64,000 nucleotides of DNA from Parvibaculum indicum (GCF_011762095.1 NZ_JAASQO010000003.1:290266-354265), one strand, 5' to 3'. Shown: positions 36,904-45,706, numbered from the stretch's first letter. A program made the numbers and translations. The notes: generated by a model not told the origin, from the letters alone.

Positions 36904-37854
36904 CTAGGCGGTACAGCTTCCGCCGCCCAGCACGCAGAACGTCGCGCAATGCCGGTGATTGAGCTTCACCCGCCCCAGCGCATCGCAAAGGCGCGGGCCG
37001 AAATCGAATTTCGGGTCGTCCGGCAACAATGTGCAGGCGATGACGCTGGGCTCTTGCGCGCCTTTGCGCTTCACCACCATGCGGCTGGTGGCGCACATTA
37101 CCTGCGCGGGGTCGACATGCAGGATGTTCCAGCAAGCGGTGGTAATTTCCGGCACGTCGGCCGCCTCGTCCATCTCGGGGAAAAGAATGAGCGAGGCCGG
37201 ATCGTGCGCGTCGAGGTTCAGCCCCAGCTTCTGAAACAGGGAGGAGAACCCGGCGCGCATGACCTCTTCCGCTTCGCCCCAGGCCGTCCGTGCGGCGATG
37301 CTCAGCGGAAAAGCATGAGCCGCGAGCCAGCGCAGGCCGGCAATGGTGCGGGCATAGCTGCCGGTGCCGCGCTCCCGGTCATGGGTCTCTTCGAGATGAT
37401 GGTCGATGCTGATGCGCAACCGCAGGCGCTGTCCGAAGCGCGATTTGAGATCGAGGAGACCTTCCCGCACACGGGGCCGCATCATGGGCTGCATCGCATT
37501 GGTCAGGATCAGCACCTCATGGCCGCGGTGAAGCGCGTCTTCCGCCATGGCGCACATATCCGGGTTCATGAACGGCTCGCCGCCGGTAAAGGCGATCTCC
37601 ACCGCGCCGAGCCCCAGCTCGTCGATCTCGTCGAGATAGCGCGCGGCCTCTTCCCGCGTGATGTAGGCAAGCCGGTCCTCCGTCGGCCCGGAATGAATAT
37701 AGCAATGCGCGCATTCGATATTGCAGAGCGTGCCCGTATTGATCCACAGCGTTTCCAGCCGCCGGAAATCGACCGAGGCGCGCGCCTCGCCCTTGGCCGT
37801 CACGTCCGGGTGGGCAAATTTCTCGCGGGGCAGATCGTCGGGGTTCGCTGTCAT
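36904..37854 (-). CDS. Radical SAM protein with Cys-rich C-terminus
   Basis: This encodes 316 residues. The 4Fe-4S site is CNIECAHC (Cys44, Cys48, Cys51), followed by the GGEPF motif (VEIAFTGGEPFMNPDM) that binds SAM. The C-terminal quarter has further Cys (CWNIL, MCATS, IACTL, HRHCATFCVLGGGSC), suggesting a SPASM or twitch-type auxiliary cluster. Such enzymes modify peptides or carry out unusual radical rearrangements. No precursor peptide gene was recognised next to it. The divergent neighbour is DUF2804. Confidence 0.85.
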   Translation of the reverse strand: MTANPDDLPREKFAHPDVTAKGEARASVDFRRLETLWINTGTLCNIECAHCYIHSGPTEDRLAYITREEAARYLDEIDELGLGAVEIAFTGGEPFMNPDMCAMAEDALHRGHEVLILTNAMQPMMRPRVREGLLDLKSRFGQRLRLRISIDHHLEETHDRERGTGSYARTIAGLRWLAAHAFPLSIAARTAWGEAEEVMRAGFSSLFQKLGLNLDAHDPASLILFPEMDEAADVPEITTACWNILHVDPAQVMCATSRMVVKRKGAQEPSVIACTLLPDDPKFDFGPRLCDALGRVKLNHRHCATFCVLGGGSCTA

Positions 37855-37944
37855 ATCTGAGACCCTAGCGCGAGCGGGCCGCGCGGCAATTCACAAATCT
37901 GCGAGGCAGGTTATGCTCTCCAGCCGGAACGTGGAGGGGATTCG

Positions 37945-38964
37945 ATGCAACATGAAATGACGAATGGCGATTTGCTCGATGCGCAGGGCCGCCTTGTGGA
38001 GCGCGGCTGGGCAAGGTCGGAGGTGCGCAACTATCGCCGCGCGGCCATTCGCGCGCCCTGGTTCCGTATCAAGGAGTGGGACTATTACTGCGTGCTGGCG
38101 GGCGATTACGGGATCGCCATGGTGGTCGCCGACAATGGCTATATGGGTCTCATCGGCACCACCTGGTTCGATTTCACCGCGCCGAAAGCGACCGAGGAAA
38201 GCGTCGTCACGGCGCTGCCGCGCGGCAAGATGAAGCTGCCGGAGAGCGCCGATACGGGCGACATCGCCCAGCACCACCCGAAAATCGACATCGCCTTCCG
38301 CCATGAGCCCGGCGGGCGGCGGCTGACGCTCGACTGTCCGGGATTCGGCAAGGGACGCGGCCTCAAGGGGGAGCTCTTCCTGAGCCAGCCGCCCATGGAC
38401 CGCATGGTTATTGCGACGCCGTTCCCCGATGCGCCGCGCGCCTTCTACTACAATCAGAAGATCAACTGCATGGCGGCGGAGGGGAGCGTGACCGTCGGCG
38501 GAGAGACATTCGCCTTCGACCCGGCCGCCGCCTTCGGCGTCCTGGACTGGGGCCGGGGCGTCTGGACCTATGACAATGTCTGGTACTGGGGCTCGGCCTC
38601 GGGCCTCGTCGGCGGCAAACCCTTCGGCTTCAATATCGGCTATGGATTCGGCGACACCTCCGCCGCCTCCGAGAACATGGTCTTCGTGGAGGGCAAGGCC
38701 CACAAGCTCGACCGGGTGACCTTCCATATCCCCGAAGGCACGTTCGACGGCGCGCCATGGAGCTTCAGCAGCAATGACGGCCGGTTCGAAATGCGCTTCG
38801 AGCCCATCATCGACCGCAGCAGCGCGGTCGACCTCAAGATCCTGCGTTCCATTCAGCATCAGGTTTTCGGCCGCTTCTCCGGCCATGTCGTGCTGGACGA
38901 CGGCAGCCGTCTGGAAGTGACGGACCTGCTGGGCTTTGCCGAAGAGGTGAAGAACCGCTGGTAG
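37945..38964 (+). CDS. DUF2804 family protein
   Basis: This encodes 339 residues. The family pattern is visible in DLLDAQGRLVERGWARSEVRNY, RIKEWDYYCVL, YYNQKINCMAAEGSV and the Trp-rich stretch FGVLDWGRGVWTYDNVWYWGSASG. Its overall lipocalin- or AttH-like beta composition hints at binding or transforming a hydrophobic compound, but no activity is established for the family. No signal peptide is present, so it is cytoplasmic. It lies just before tRNA-Gly. Confidence 0.82.
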   Translation: MQHEMTNGDLLDAQGRLVERGWARSEVRNYRRAAIRAPWFRIKEWDYYCVLAGDYGIAMVVADNGYMGLIGTTWFDFTAPKATEESVVTALPRGKMKLPESADTGDIAQHHPKIDIAFRHEPGGRRLTLDCPGFGKGRGLKGELFLSQPPMDRMVIATPFPDAPRAFYYNQKINCMAAEGSVTVGGETFAFDPAAAFGVLDWGRGVWTYDNVWYWGSASGLVGGKPFGFNIGYGFGDTSAASENMVFVEGKAHKLDRVTFHIPEGTFDGAPWSFSSNDGRFEMRFEPIIDRSSAVDLKILRSIQHQVFGRFSGHVVLDDGSRLEVTDLLGFAEEVKNRW

Positions 38965-39038
38965 AGCCCTTTCCGCAGGATCTCCCTTCGCGATCCCTCT
39001 TGCGCGGGGCGGGACGGCTAAGCTACTAAGAAGGCCGC

Positions 39039-39112
39039 GCGGGTGTAGCTCAATGGTAGAGCAGAAGCTTCCCAAGCTTACGACGAGGGTTCGATTCCCT
39101 TCACCCGCTCCA
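39039..39112 (+). tRNA. tRNA-Gly with anticodon CCC
   Basis: A 74-nt cloverleaf is present: acceptor GCGGGTG with CACCCGC, D-arm GCTC...GAGC, anticodon loop TTCCCAA (anticodon CCC), T-arm GAGGG-TTCGATT-CCCTT, discriminator T and encoded CCA. The anticodon stem has one terminal G-A mismatch. It reads GGG codons. The catabolic gene region begins right after its 3' end. Confidence 0.95.
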
Positions 39113-39176
39113 GCCTTTTCTTCCCCCGAAACTCGACCGTCGCCCCGTTCCATGCGGCCGGCGATCACAAAGCATG

Positions 39177-39923
39177 TCACTCCGTTGTCGAGGGGGTTGG
39201 CTCATCCTTTTGCGGATGTTCGCTGGCGGATTTCAGCGCGCGATATTGCTCATAGGTGGTGCGCCGGTTTTCCTCGCCCAGCTTCTGGGCCAGGGAGGCC
39301 GCAAGATCGCTATCCCCCATCCGGACGGCCTGTCCCAGCATGTTGGCCAGCGTCAGAAAGCGCTGACGATGCGCCATGTCCCGTTTGGCAAATCTCACAT
39401 AGAACAGGAATGCCTGACGGTCGATACGTTCCGCGTGCCGATGCAGAACGGGATTGCCGCAGTGTTTGTATATGAAGCGGGCGGCGCTCTGGCTCAGTCG
39501 GGCGAATTGTTCCGCCGGCCCGTCTTTGGCGGCCCTCAGCTCTTTGCCGAAGGCCGCGTATTGGGCGATTAATTCCTCGCTCAGCTCGCCATTATGCAGG
39601 CGGTGAGTGAAAAGCCGGATGGCAGCCGCGAACAGCGCCGTCCGGACCTCGTAGAGATCGGACAGCTCCTTGGGGGTCAGCTCCGGAACGCAAGCGCCGA
39701 GATGGGGCCGTATCCGCACCAGATCGTCGCGCGACAGAATTCTCAACGCCTCCCGCACAGGTCCGCGGGACACCCCGAAGCGTTTGGCAAGAGCTTCCTC
39801 GACCAGTTTTGTGCCGGGCGGAATTGTGCCTTCGCTGATTTCCCGTTCAAGCGCGTCGGCTATTTCCCCGGCATGGGTTCGCCGATGGTCTTCGCTGTGG
39901 CTGGGGTCCCGGGAAACGGCCAT
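39177..39923 (-). CDS. GntR family transcriptional regulator (FCD type)
   Basis: This encodes 248 residues. The winged helix (about residues 18-80) shows EGTIPPGTKLVEEALAKRFGVSRGPVREALRIL. The C-terminal helical FCD domain binds a metal and small carboxylates in relatives. The start at 39923 removes an N-terminal stretch that lies in the regulatory region. It is divergent from a UxaA-type dehydratase gene pair, and two identical 12-bp palindromic sites lie between them, so it likely represses that pair and itself. Confidence 0.85.
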   Translation of the reverse strand: MAVSRDPSHSEDHRRTHAGEIADALEREISEGTIPPGTKLVEEALAKRFGVSRGPVREALRILSRDDLVRIRPHLGACVPELTPKELSDLYEVRTALFAAAIRLFTHRLHNGELSEELIAQYAAFGKELRAAKDGPAEQFARLSQSAARFIYKHCGNPVLHRHAERIDRQAFLFYVRFAKRDMAHRQRFLTLANMLGQAVRMGDSDLAASLAQKLGEENRRTTYEQYRALKSASEHPQKDEPTPSTTE

Positions 39924-39968
39924 GGAGTTTCTGCCTCTGGCGCAACGAAAACGAGTGACGCACGATTG

Positions 39969-39980
39969 ATTGTTGACAAT
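39969..39980. promoter_or_regulatory. GntR operator, copy 1
   Basis: ATTGTTGACAAT is an inverted repeat of ATTGT and ACAAT around TG. It overlaps a perfect -35 hexamer, TTGACA (39973-39978), so binding would block the promoter. The same 12 bases recur at 40053-40064. Confidence 0.65.
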
Positions 39981-40052
39981 TATACCCCATCCCTCTCTAT
40001 TGTCCGAGGATAATCGCCATTTTTTGGACGATAAGGCTTCGTGACGAGGAGG

Positions 40053-40064
40053 ATTGTTGACAAT
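40053..40064. promoter_or_regulatory. GntR operator, copy 2
   Basis: This is the second exact ATTGTTGACAAT, 84 bp (eight helical turns) from the first, just upstream of the dehydratase gene. Two in-phase sites suggest looping or cooperative binding by the GntR protein encoded at 39177-39923. Confidence 0.65.
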
Positions 40065-40108
40065 ATGGCGGGGCAATGGGTGGTTCATTGAGCGATGGAA
40101 CCGGGGTT

Positions 40109-41275
40109 ATGACTGAAGAATATCGTTTCGACGCTTATCGCAGGCCTGACGGATCGGTCGGTCTGCGCAATGATTTGCTCATACTCTCCCTGTCCGGGCT
40201 GACCACTCCGATCGCCCGGCGCGTCGCCTCGGCTCTTCCGCAGGCCAAGGTGATCACGGTCCCCTATACGGGCGGGATTATCGGGGAAGATGCCGTGCTT
40301 CGCCGGCGGATGTTGTCCGGTTTCGCAACGCATCCGAATGTCGGCGCGGTCCTGGTGATCAGCTGCAATCCCATTGAAGGGAATTTGTATCGAGACGTTG
40401 TGGAGGCGTCGGGTCGTCCCGCGGCGAAGCTGGTGCTGGATGATTATGGGCATGACGGTCTTCGGCTGACGGATGCCGCTATTCGGGCAGGGGCTAGGCT
40501 TCTGAGGGAGCTGTCCGCAATGCGCCGTAGTCCCGCCGCCTTGTCGGACCTGTGCATCGGCGTCGAATGCGGTCGTTCCGATACCAGTTCCGGGGTTGCG
40601 TCCAATCCGCTCGTGGGCCGTATCGCCGATGCCGTTGTTGCCGGCGGCGGTCGTGTCATGGGCGGCGAGACGATGGAATGGTTCGGGGCGGAACATCTCC
40701 TGGAAAAGCGGGCGGCAACGCCCGCCGTCGCCGAGCGTTTGCGGGAGGCCGTCGACCGGCGCATGCAACGAGCCGAGGCGGCCGGGATAGATTTGATCGG
40801 CAGCAATCCGGGGCCGGCCAACATCGCCATGGGGCTTTCCACGCTTGAGGAGAAATCCTTGGGCGCCGTCATGAAGACCGGTACGTCGCCTGTTTATGGC
40901 GTGCTGCAGCATGGGGAGGCCCCCGCCGGTCCGGGACTTTGGCTGATGGACCAGCCCTTTTACTCCACGGAATCGCTTTCCGGTTTTGTCGCGGCCGGCG
41001 CGCATATGGTGCTGTTCACGACCGGGCCGGGCAATAGCTTTGTCAGTCTCCTGGCGCCTACGGTCAAGCTGTCGGCCAACGCCGTGGCGTGCCGCGAACT
41101 GACCGAGCAGATCGATTTCGATGCCAGCGGGATTTTGACCGGAGAAATGACCTTCGATGACGCGTCGAAGGCATTGCTCCAGCACATGATGGGCGTCGCG
41201 TCCGGGACCTCCACCTTCGGGGAGATCCTGGGAGAAGGCGATGAAACAATCAGCAGAAACGGAGAAACGCTCTGA
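40109..41275 (+). CDS. UxaA family hydro-lyase, large subunit
   Basis: This encodes 388 residues and corresponds to the C-terminal catalytic part of altronate/galactarate dehydratases or to the large subunit of sulfolactate sulfo-lyase (SuyB). Typical segments are RRPDGSVGLRNDLLIL, VITVPYTGGIIGED, VISCNPIEGN, CIGVECGRSDTSSGVASNPLVG and FTTGPGNSFVSLLAPTVKLSAN. Substrate is a hydroxy-carboxylate, identity unknown. The start at 40109 fits the family N-terminus; 40076 would add 11 residues. The small SAF subunit follows with a one-base overlap (TGATG). Confidence 0.82.
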   Translation: MTEEYRFDAYRRPDGSVGLRNDLLILSLSGLTTPIARRVASALPQAKVITVPYTGGIIGEDAVLRRRMLSGFATHPNVGAVLVISCNPIEGNLYRDVVEASGRPAAKLVLDDYGHDGLRLTDAAIRAGARLLRELSAMRRSPAALSDLCIGVECGRSDTSSGVASNPLVGRIADAVVAGGGRVMGGETMEWFGAEHLLEKRAATPAVAERLREAVDRRMQRAEAAGIDLIGSNPGPANIAMGLSTLEEKSLGAVMKTGTSPVYGVLQHGEAPAGPGLWLMDQPFYSTESLSGFVAAGAHMVLFTTGPGNSFVSLLAPTVKLSANAVACRELTEQIDFDASGILTGEMTFDDASKALLQHMMGVASGTSTFGEILGEGDETISRNGETL

Positions 41276-41571
41276 TGGCCGGCGAACCCGAATATGCCGG
41301 ATTCATGCTGCATACGGATGATGATATCGCATTGGCTCTCGTGCCGTTGGAGGCAGGTGCCCTGGTGCGCATCGTCACGCCGGATGGGCCTCGTGAACTG
41401 GAAGTGAAAGAAGACATTCCGCTTTACCACAAATTCGCCACGCGAGATCTCGCGGAGGGAACTGCGGTGATCAAGGGGGGAGAGGCCATCGGTGTGACAT
41501 CGGCACCGGTCGGTTGCGGGATGCATCTCCACATCCAGAATTTGAAAAGTATGCGCTACGGGGTTTCCTGA
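41275..41571 (+). CDS. UxaA family hydro-lyase, small SAF-domain subunit
   Basis: This encodes 98 residues. It corresponds to the N-terminal SAF domain of altronate dehydratase, or SuyA (HTDDDIALALVPLEAGALV..., IPLYHKFATRDLAEGTAVIKGGEAIGV, and ...GCGMHLHIQNLKS). It should form the active enzyme with the preceding large subunit. The order large-small is the reverse of the fused protein. The stop/start overlap gives 1:1 coupling. Confidence 0.82.
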   Translation: MAGEPEYAGFMLHTDDDIALALVPLEAGALVRIVTPDGPRELEVKEDIPLYHKFATRDLAEGTAVIKGGEAIGVTSAPVGCGMHLHIQNLKSMRYGVS

Positions 41572-41648
41572 CGCGGGTTGAGTTGAAGCGTTTCCGTACC
41601 GGCAAAACCGAATGTCACGCCTCGGCAAGAAGAAGGTTTGAAGAACCA

Positions 41649-42905
41649 ATGACACGCCCCGCCGACAAATCTCCGCAGCAAGCCGCGCCGCTCGAGCCCA
41701 ATCTCGACGCGCCAAGCGATTTGGGAATCATGGTCGGTTTTCCGCCGCCGCCGGAAAAGCGCGTTACGCTCGCCAACATGATGGCGCCCGGGCATCTGCG
41801 CTGGAGCTTCATGAACCAGTCCCGGTTGTTTCCCACGACGCGCGTTTCCCGGGGGGAGGAGGCTATCGTCCCCTTCGGCGACGGACAGCAACTGGATGTC
41901 GATGGCTTGCCCATTGCATTTGAGGGAAACGACGAATTTCCGATGCAGGACTTCTATCGCCGGGCGGGCGTCGATGCGCTCCTGGTTGTGCATCGGGGCG
42001 AGATAGTGTTCGAGCGCTATTTCGGAGACATGACGGCATCCACGCTGCATGCCTTGTTTTCCTGCACAAAAGGATTTGTCGGCCTGCTGATCGAATGGCT
42101 CGTCCAGGAAGGCGAGATCGATCGCAATGCCTCTGCCGGGACTTACGTTCCGGAGCTTCAGGGGACGGCGCTTGGAGAGGCGACGGTGCAGCAGCTGATG
42201 GATATGCAGGCGCATTTCGACTTCAGCGCATTTCCGCCGCGTGTTCCGGGGCAGGTGCAGGTGGGGTACCTCGCCGCGCTTGGATTCATCGATGGCGGAC
42301 CGGACTACGCAGGGCCGGAAGGCGTCTATGAAATTCTGGCGACGAATACGGCAACGGAGCCGCATGGCGGCGCGTTTCGCTATGACAATGGCAGCACCGA
42401 CATGCTCGGCTGGATCCTGAGGCGGACCGCCGGAAAGAGCCTCGACCGGCTCATTGGCGACCGCATCTGGTCGAAACTGGGCGCGGAGCACGATGCCTCG
42501 TTTTTCATAGATCTGGGCGGGACCGAATGGGCCGCCGGCGGCCTTTCCATGACGGCTCGCGACCTGGCGCGGTTCGGTGAAATGGTTCGCTGCAATGGCA
42601 TGTTCAACGGCACTCAAATCGTACCCGACGGTGTCATTGCGGAAATCAGGAAAGCCGGAAATCGCGATATCTTCGAGGGCGATCCGATGTCCTATCCGGG
42701 GGGCTCCTATCACAATCAGTGGTGGTTCTTTCACGACGAGTTCGATTCTTTCGCCGCCCGGGGCCAATTCGGTCAGCGACTATGGATCGCGCCGACCGCG
42801 GAAACCGTGATCGTGCAGTTCTCGACCGATCCGGACCCTACCGGCAGCGAGGAACCCTTGCGCCTGGCGGCCTGGCAGACGATTGCGCGGGCTTTGGCGA
42901 GCTGA
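41649..42905 (+). CDS. Serine hydrolase of the beta-lactamase/NylB type
   Basis: This encodes 418 residues. The catalytic SxxK is FSCTKG (Ser138, Lys141) and the YxN-type motif is RYDNGS (Tyr245). The surrounding SCTKGFVGLLIEWLVQEG and GGLSMTARDLARFGEMV resemble 6-aminohexanoate-dimer hydrolases (NylB) and class-C-like esterases. No signal peptide is visible, so it is probably cytoplasmic and cleaves an amide or ester. It follows the UxaA pair by 77 bp and may be in that transcript. Confidence 0.83.
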   Translation: MTRPADKSPQQAAPLEPNLDAPSDLGIMVGFPPPPEKRVTLANMMAPGHLRWSFMNQSRLFPTTRVSRGEEAIVPFGDGQQLDVDGLPIAFEGNDEFPMQDFYRRAGVDALLVVHRGEIVFERYFGDMTASTLHALFSCTKGFVGLLIEWLVQEGEIDRNASAGTYVPELQGTALGEATVQQLMDMQAHFDFSAFPPRVPGQVQVGYLAALGFIDGGPDYAGPEGVYEILATNTATEPHGGAFRYDNGSTDMLGWILRRTAGKSLDRLIGDRIWSKLGAEHDASFFIDLGGTEWAAGGLSMTARDLARFGEMVRCNGMFNGTQIVPDGVIAEIRKAGNRDIFEGDPMSYPGGSYHNQWWFFHDEFDSFAARGQFGQRLWIAPTAETVIVQFSTDPDPTGSEEPLRLAAWQTIARALAS

Positions 42906-42977
42906 TTGCCGGAAGGGGAATTCCGGGTGAAACGAGGCGATCTGTGACGCGCATTCCCGTAGGCGCCGATCGGGTCG

Positions 42978-43847
42978 TCAGTGCCCGCCCGCCGCGCTCT
43001 CATGCCACTTGCGGAGGATGAGGCGTGAAAGAAGCGACAGCGCCGCAAAGATGAGAACGCCGGTAAGCGAGATGAGAACCAGCGCGGCGAACATGCGCGG
43101 AATCTGCAGGCGGTAGCCGGCTTCCAGAATGCGATAGGCAAGACCCGATTGCGTGCCGCCCGTGCCGGCGACGAACTCGGCGACGACGGCGCCGATCAGC
43201 GCGAGCCCGCCTGCGATGCGCAGCCCCGCGAGATAATAGGGCATGGCGGCGGGCAGCTTCAGCAGCCACATGGTTTGGAACTTGCCGGCACCGTAGAGGT
43301 GGAAGAGCTGGATGAGGTTGCGGTCCGTGCTGTTGAGGCCGACGGCGGTGTTCGACACCACGGGAAAGAAGGCGACGAGCCAGGCGCAGATGAGCAAGGC
43401 AAGCTGTGTATCTTTTGCCCAGATAATGATGAGGGGCGCGATTGCCACGATGGGCGTTACCTGAAGAACCACCGCATAGGGAAACAGGCTGCGCTCGATC
43501 CAGCGCGAACTCGCAAACAGCATACCCAGCAAGAGACCGCCGATCGCAGCCATGGCAAAGGCCACGACCGTGATCCTGAATGTGATGAGAAGGCTGGGGA
43601 AGAGGGTGCCGAAATCCTTGTAGAGCGTTTCCGCGATCAGCAGGGGCCCGGGCAGGATATAGGGCGGAACGTGATTGATCCGGACCAGGATTTCCCAGAC
43701 CGTGAGAAGAAGAAGACCGAAAATCACGGGGGCCATCTGGAACGCGACTTTGTGAACGACGGCTCGTATCCGATCCCCGTTTGCCGCGTCCGGTGTATCC
43801 GCATCGTCCTCGGGCTCTGTTGTCGAGAGTTGCTCCATTGCGTCCAT
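42978..43847 (-). CDS. ABC transporter permease, SsuC/TauC type
   Basis: This encodes 289 residues with six membrane helices and the coupling loop around LFHLYGAGKFQTMWLLKLPAAMPYYLAGLRIA. The family imports nitrate, taurine, sulfonates, thiamine precursors or nucleobase-like compounds. Its start overlaps the ATPase gene by one base (TGATG at 43845-43849). The matching NMT1/THI5-like binding protein is probably the gene at 56252, separated by the ureide operon. Confidence 0.88.
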   Translation of the reverse strand: MDAMEQLSTTEPEDDADTPDAANGDRIRAVVHKVAFQMAPVIFGLLLLTVWEILVRINHVPPYILPGPLLIAETLYKDFGTLFPSLLITFRITVVAFAMAAIGGLLLGMLFASSRWIERSLFPYAVVLQVTPIVAIAPLIIIWAKDTQLALLICAWLVAFFPVVSNTAVGLNSTDRNLIQLFHLYGAGKFQTMWLLKLPAAMPYYLAGLRIAGGLALIGAVVAEFVAGTGGTQSGLAYRILEAGYRLQIPRMFAALVLISLTGVLIFAALSLLSRLILRKWHESAAGGH

Positions 43848-44698
43848 CAGTGTTCGTCCTCAACGCCGGCCATGGCCTGCTTCAGCAGCCCGGATACTTC
43901 CTTGCAATACTCATTGTAGGCGGATGAGGTCCTGTAGGCCTCGGTCCGCGGGTAAGGCGCGTCGATGCCGATATCGGCGATGACGCGGCCCGGCCGCGCC
44001 GCCATGACGACGATGCGATCAGAGAGGTAGGCGGATTCGAAAACGCTGTGCGTGACGAAGATCACCGTCAGGCGCTGCTTTTCCCACAGGGACAGCAGGT
44101 CGTTGTTGAGTTTCAGGCGCGTGATCTCGTCGAGCGCGGCGAAAGGCTCGTCCATGAGCAGGACCTTCGGCCTCGTTGCCAGTGCGCGTGCGATGGAGAC
44201 GCGCATTTTCATGCCGCCCGAAAGCTCGCGCGGATAGCTGTCGGCGAATTTTTCCAGCCCGACCATGCGCAACGCATCCATGACCTGATCGTGAACGGCC
44301 GCCTTCTTGTGCTTCTTGAGGCGCAGCGGAAGATAGACATTGTCGAACACGCTCGCCCAGGGCATGAGCGTGGGTTCCTGAAAGACAAAACCGATTTCCG
44401 CAAGCGGGCGGCCCTTGGAGTCGTAGGGAGTGGTCGGCCAGTCGATCTCGCCGCCCGTATGTCTTTCGAGGCCGGAAATCATGCGCAGCAGCGTACTCTT
44501 GCCGCAGCCGGACGGGCCCAGAAGGCTGATGAATTGCGGCCGGCCCGGAACATCCAGGCTGACTTTCCGCACCGCCTCGGTGCCGTTCGGATAGACCTTG
44601 CTGACGGATTTTATGGAGATGAGCGAGCGGGGAGGCGTCCCCGCCGACGATCCGGTGTCGGAAGCGCTCTCCGGGGGCGTCGCTTCGATGGTGTTCAT
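43847..44698 (-). CDS. ABC transporter ATP-binding protein, SsuB/TauB type
   Basis: This encodes 283 residues. Walker [13 protein letters not shown]-loop VFQEPTLMPWASVFDNVYLPL, signature ELSGGMKMRVSIARAL, Walker B VLLMDEPFAALDE and H-loop VTHSVFES are intact. Start at 44698 is preferred to an upstream codon. It energises the permease encoded immediately downstream. It follows the 2OG oxygenase gene after 66 bp and may share its promoter. Confidence 0.9.
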   Translation of the reverse strand: MNTIEATPPESASDTGSSAGTPPRSLISIKSVSKVYPNGTEAVRKVSLDVPGRPQFISLLGPSGCGKSTLLRMISGLERHTGGEIDWPTTPYDSKGRPLAEIGFVFQEPTLMPWASVFDNVYLPLRLKKHKKAAVHDQVMDALRMVGLEKFADSYPRELSGGMKMRVSIARALATRPKVLLMDEPFAALDEITRLKLNNDLLSLWEKQRLTVIFVTHSVFESAYLSDRIVVMAARPGRVIADIGIDAPYPRTEAYRTSSAYNEYCKEVSGLLKQAMAGVEDEH

Positions 44699-44764
44699 AT
44701 TCTCTGGCTCCGCATTGGCGAAGCGACGCAAAAACCGTTCTTCCTACGCATTACTTGCATCGCA

Positions 44765-45706
44765 CTAAACTGTGATCTCGTAGCTCCGGCGCATCATTTC
44801 CTGGAAGTGCTCGTCGACGGAGCAGGCCGGATAGTGAGGCGCCTCTCCTTCTTCGCGGCAGGTCGGCAGGCAGCGCACCGGGTAGTCGTCTCGCGGGCTG
44901 AAAAACGCCGCCATGGAAAAGCGGGGCCGCTCGGCTGCGTTGTGGACGACCCTGTGCGTCGTCGAGCGGTAGCGGTCATTCGTCCAGCGGCGGATCAGGT
45001 CCCCGAGATTGATGACGAAGGTGCCCTCTATCGGTGTCGCCTCGATCCATTCGCCATCGGCGTTCAGAACCTCAAGGCCGCCGATCTCGTCCTGATGCAG
45101 CATGGTGATGGCGCCCCAATCCGTGTGTGCGCCTGCGCCGATCTGGTTTGAAAGGGCGCTCGGCGGGCGCGGCGGATAATGCAGCACGCGGATGGCGCAA
45201 TTGGGGGCTGCGCACGCCTCGTCGAAATAATCCTCCGGGAGGTCGAGAGACAGCGCGATGCAGCGCATGAGATGTTGCCCAAGCGTCTGTAGATGCGCCT
45301 GATAGGCCTCGAGCCTCTGGCGGAAGGCCGGCAGCTCGTCGGGCCATGGCACATCGCCTGCGCGTTTCTGCGGCGGCGTCACCATCAGGAAACTGTCTTT
45401 CAGGTCCGGCGGGGTACCGGGTTCGAGTGCCTGTTTGCCGGGCGGGTCGTAGCCGAAGCCATGCCCGCCGACGAGCTGCATCTTCCGGTCGTCCGGCAGG
45501 TCGAAGAACTGGCGCGTAACCTCCCGTGCCGCCCGGATCGCGCCGTCGGGCACGCCGTGATTGCGGACATAGAAGAAGCCGATATCGCGACAGGCAATGT
45601 CGATCTCGCGTGCGACTTTCATGCGCTCATCGAGCGACGGAGAAAAACTGTCGGCAAGGTCGATGACGGGAATGACTGGAGCGGGGTCGGGCGGATTGCG
45701 AGGCAT
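44765..45706 (-). CDS. 2-oxoglutarate/Fe(II) oxygenase, isopenicillin-N-synthase family (1)
   Basis: This encodes 313 residues. The N-terminal DIOX_N domain (PVIDLADSF, IGFFYVRNHGVPD) precedes the jelly-roll with Fe ligands His194, Asp196 and His251 (AHTDWGAITMLHQ, STTHRVVH). The 2OG-binding Arg262 and Ser264 (RFSMAAF) are also present, so it should be active. The substrate is unknown; its placement between an ABC importer and a ureide operon suggests an N-heterocycle. A second, related oxygenase is encoded at 62869. Three TGCATA-type sites lie upstream. Confidence 0.87.
   Translation of the reverse strand: MPRNPPDPAPVIPVIDLADSFSPSLDERMKVAREIDIACRDIGFFYVRNHGVPDGAIRAAREVTRQFFDLPDDRKMQLVGGHGFGYDPPGKQALEPGTPPDLKDSFLMVTPPQKRAGDVPWPDELPAFRQRLEAYQAHLQTLGQHLMRCIALSLDLPEDYFDEACAAPNCAIRVLHYPPRPPSALSNQIGAGAHTDWGAITMLHQDEIGGLEVLNADGEWIEATPIEGTFVINLGDLIRRWTNDRYRSTTHRVVHNAAERPRFSMAAFFSPRDDYPVRCLPTCREEGEAPHYPACSVDEHFQEMMRRSYEITV

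Noticed and set aside
40076..40108. Earlier ATG for the UxaA large subunit
   Set aside because: The 11 added residues are not typical of the family and lie close behind the operator; 40109 fits the conserved N-terminus.
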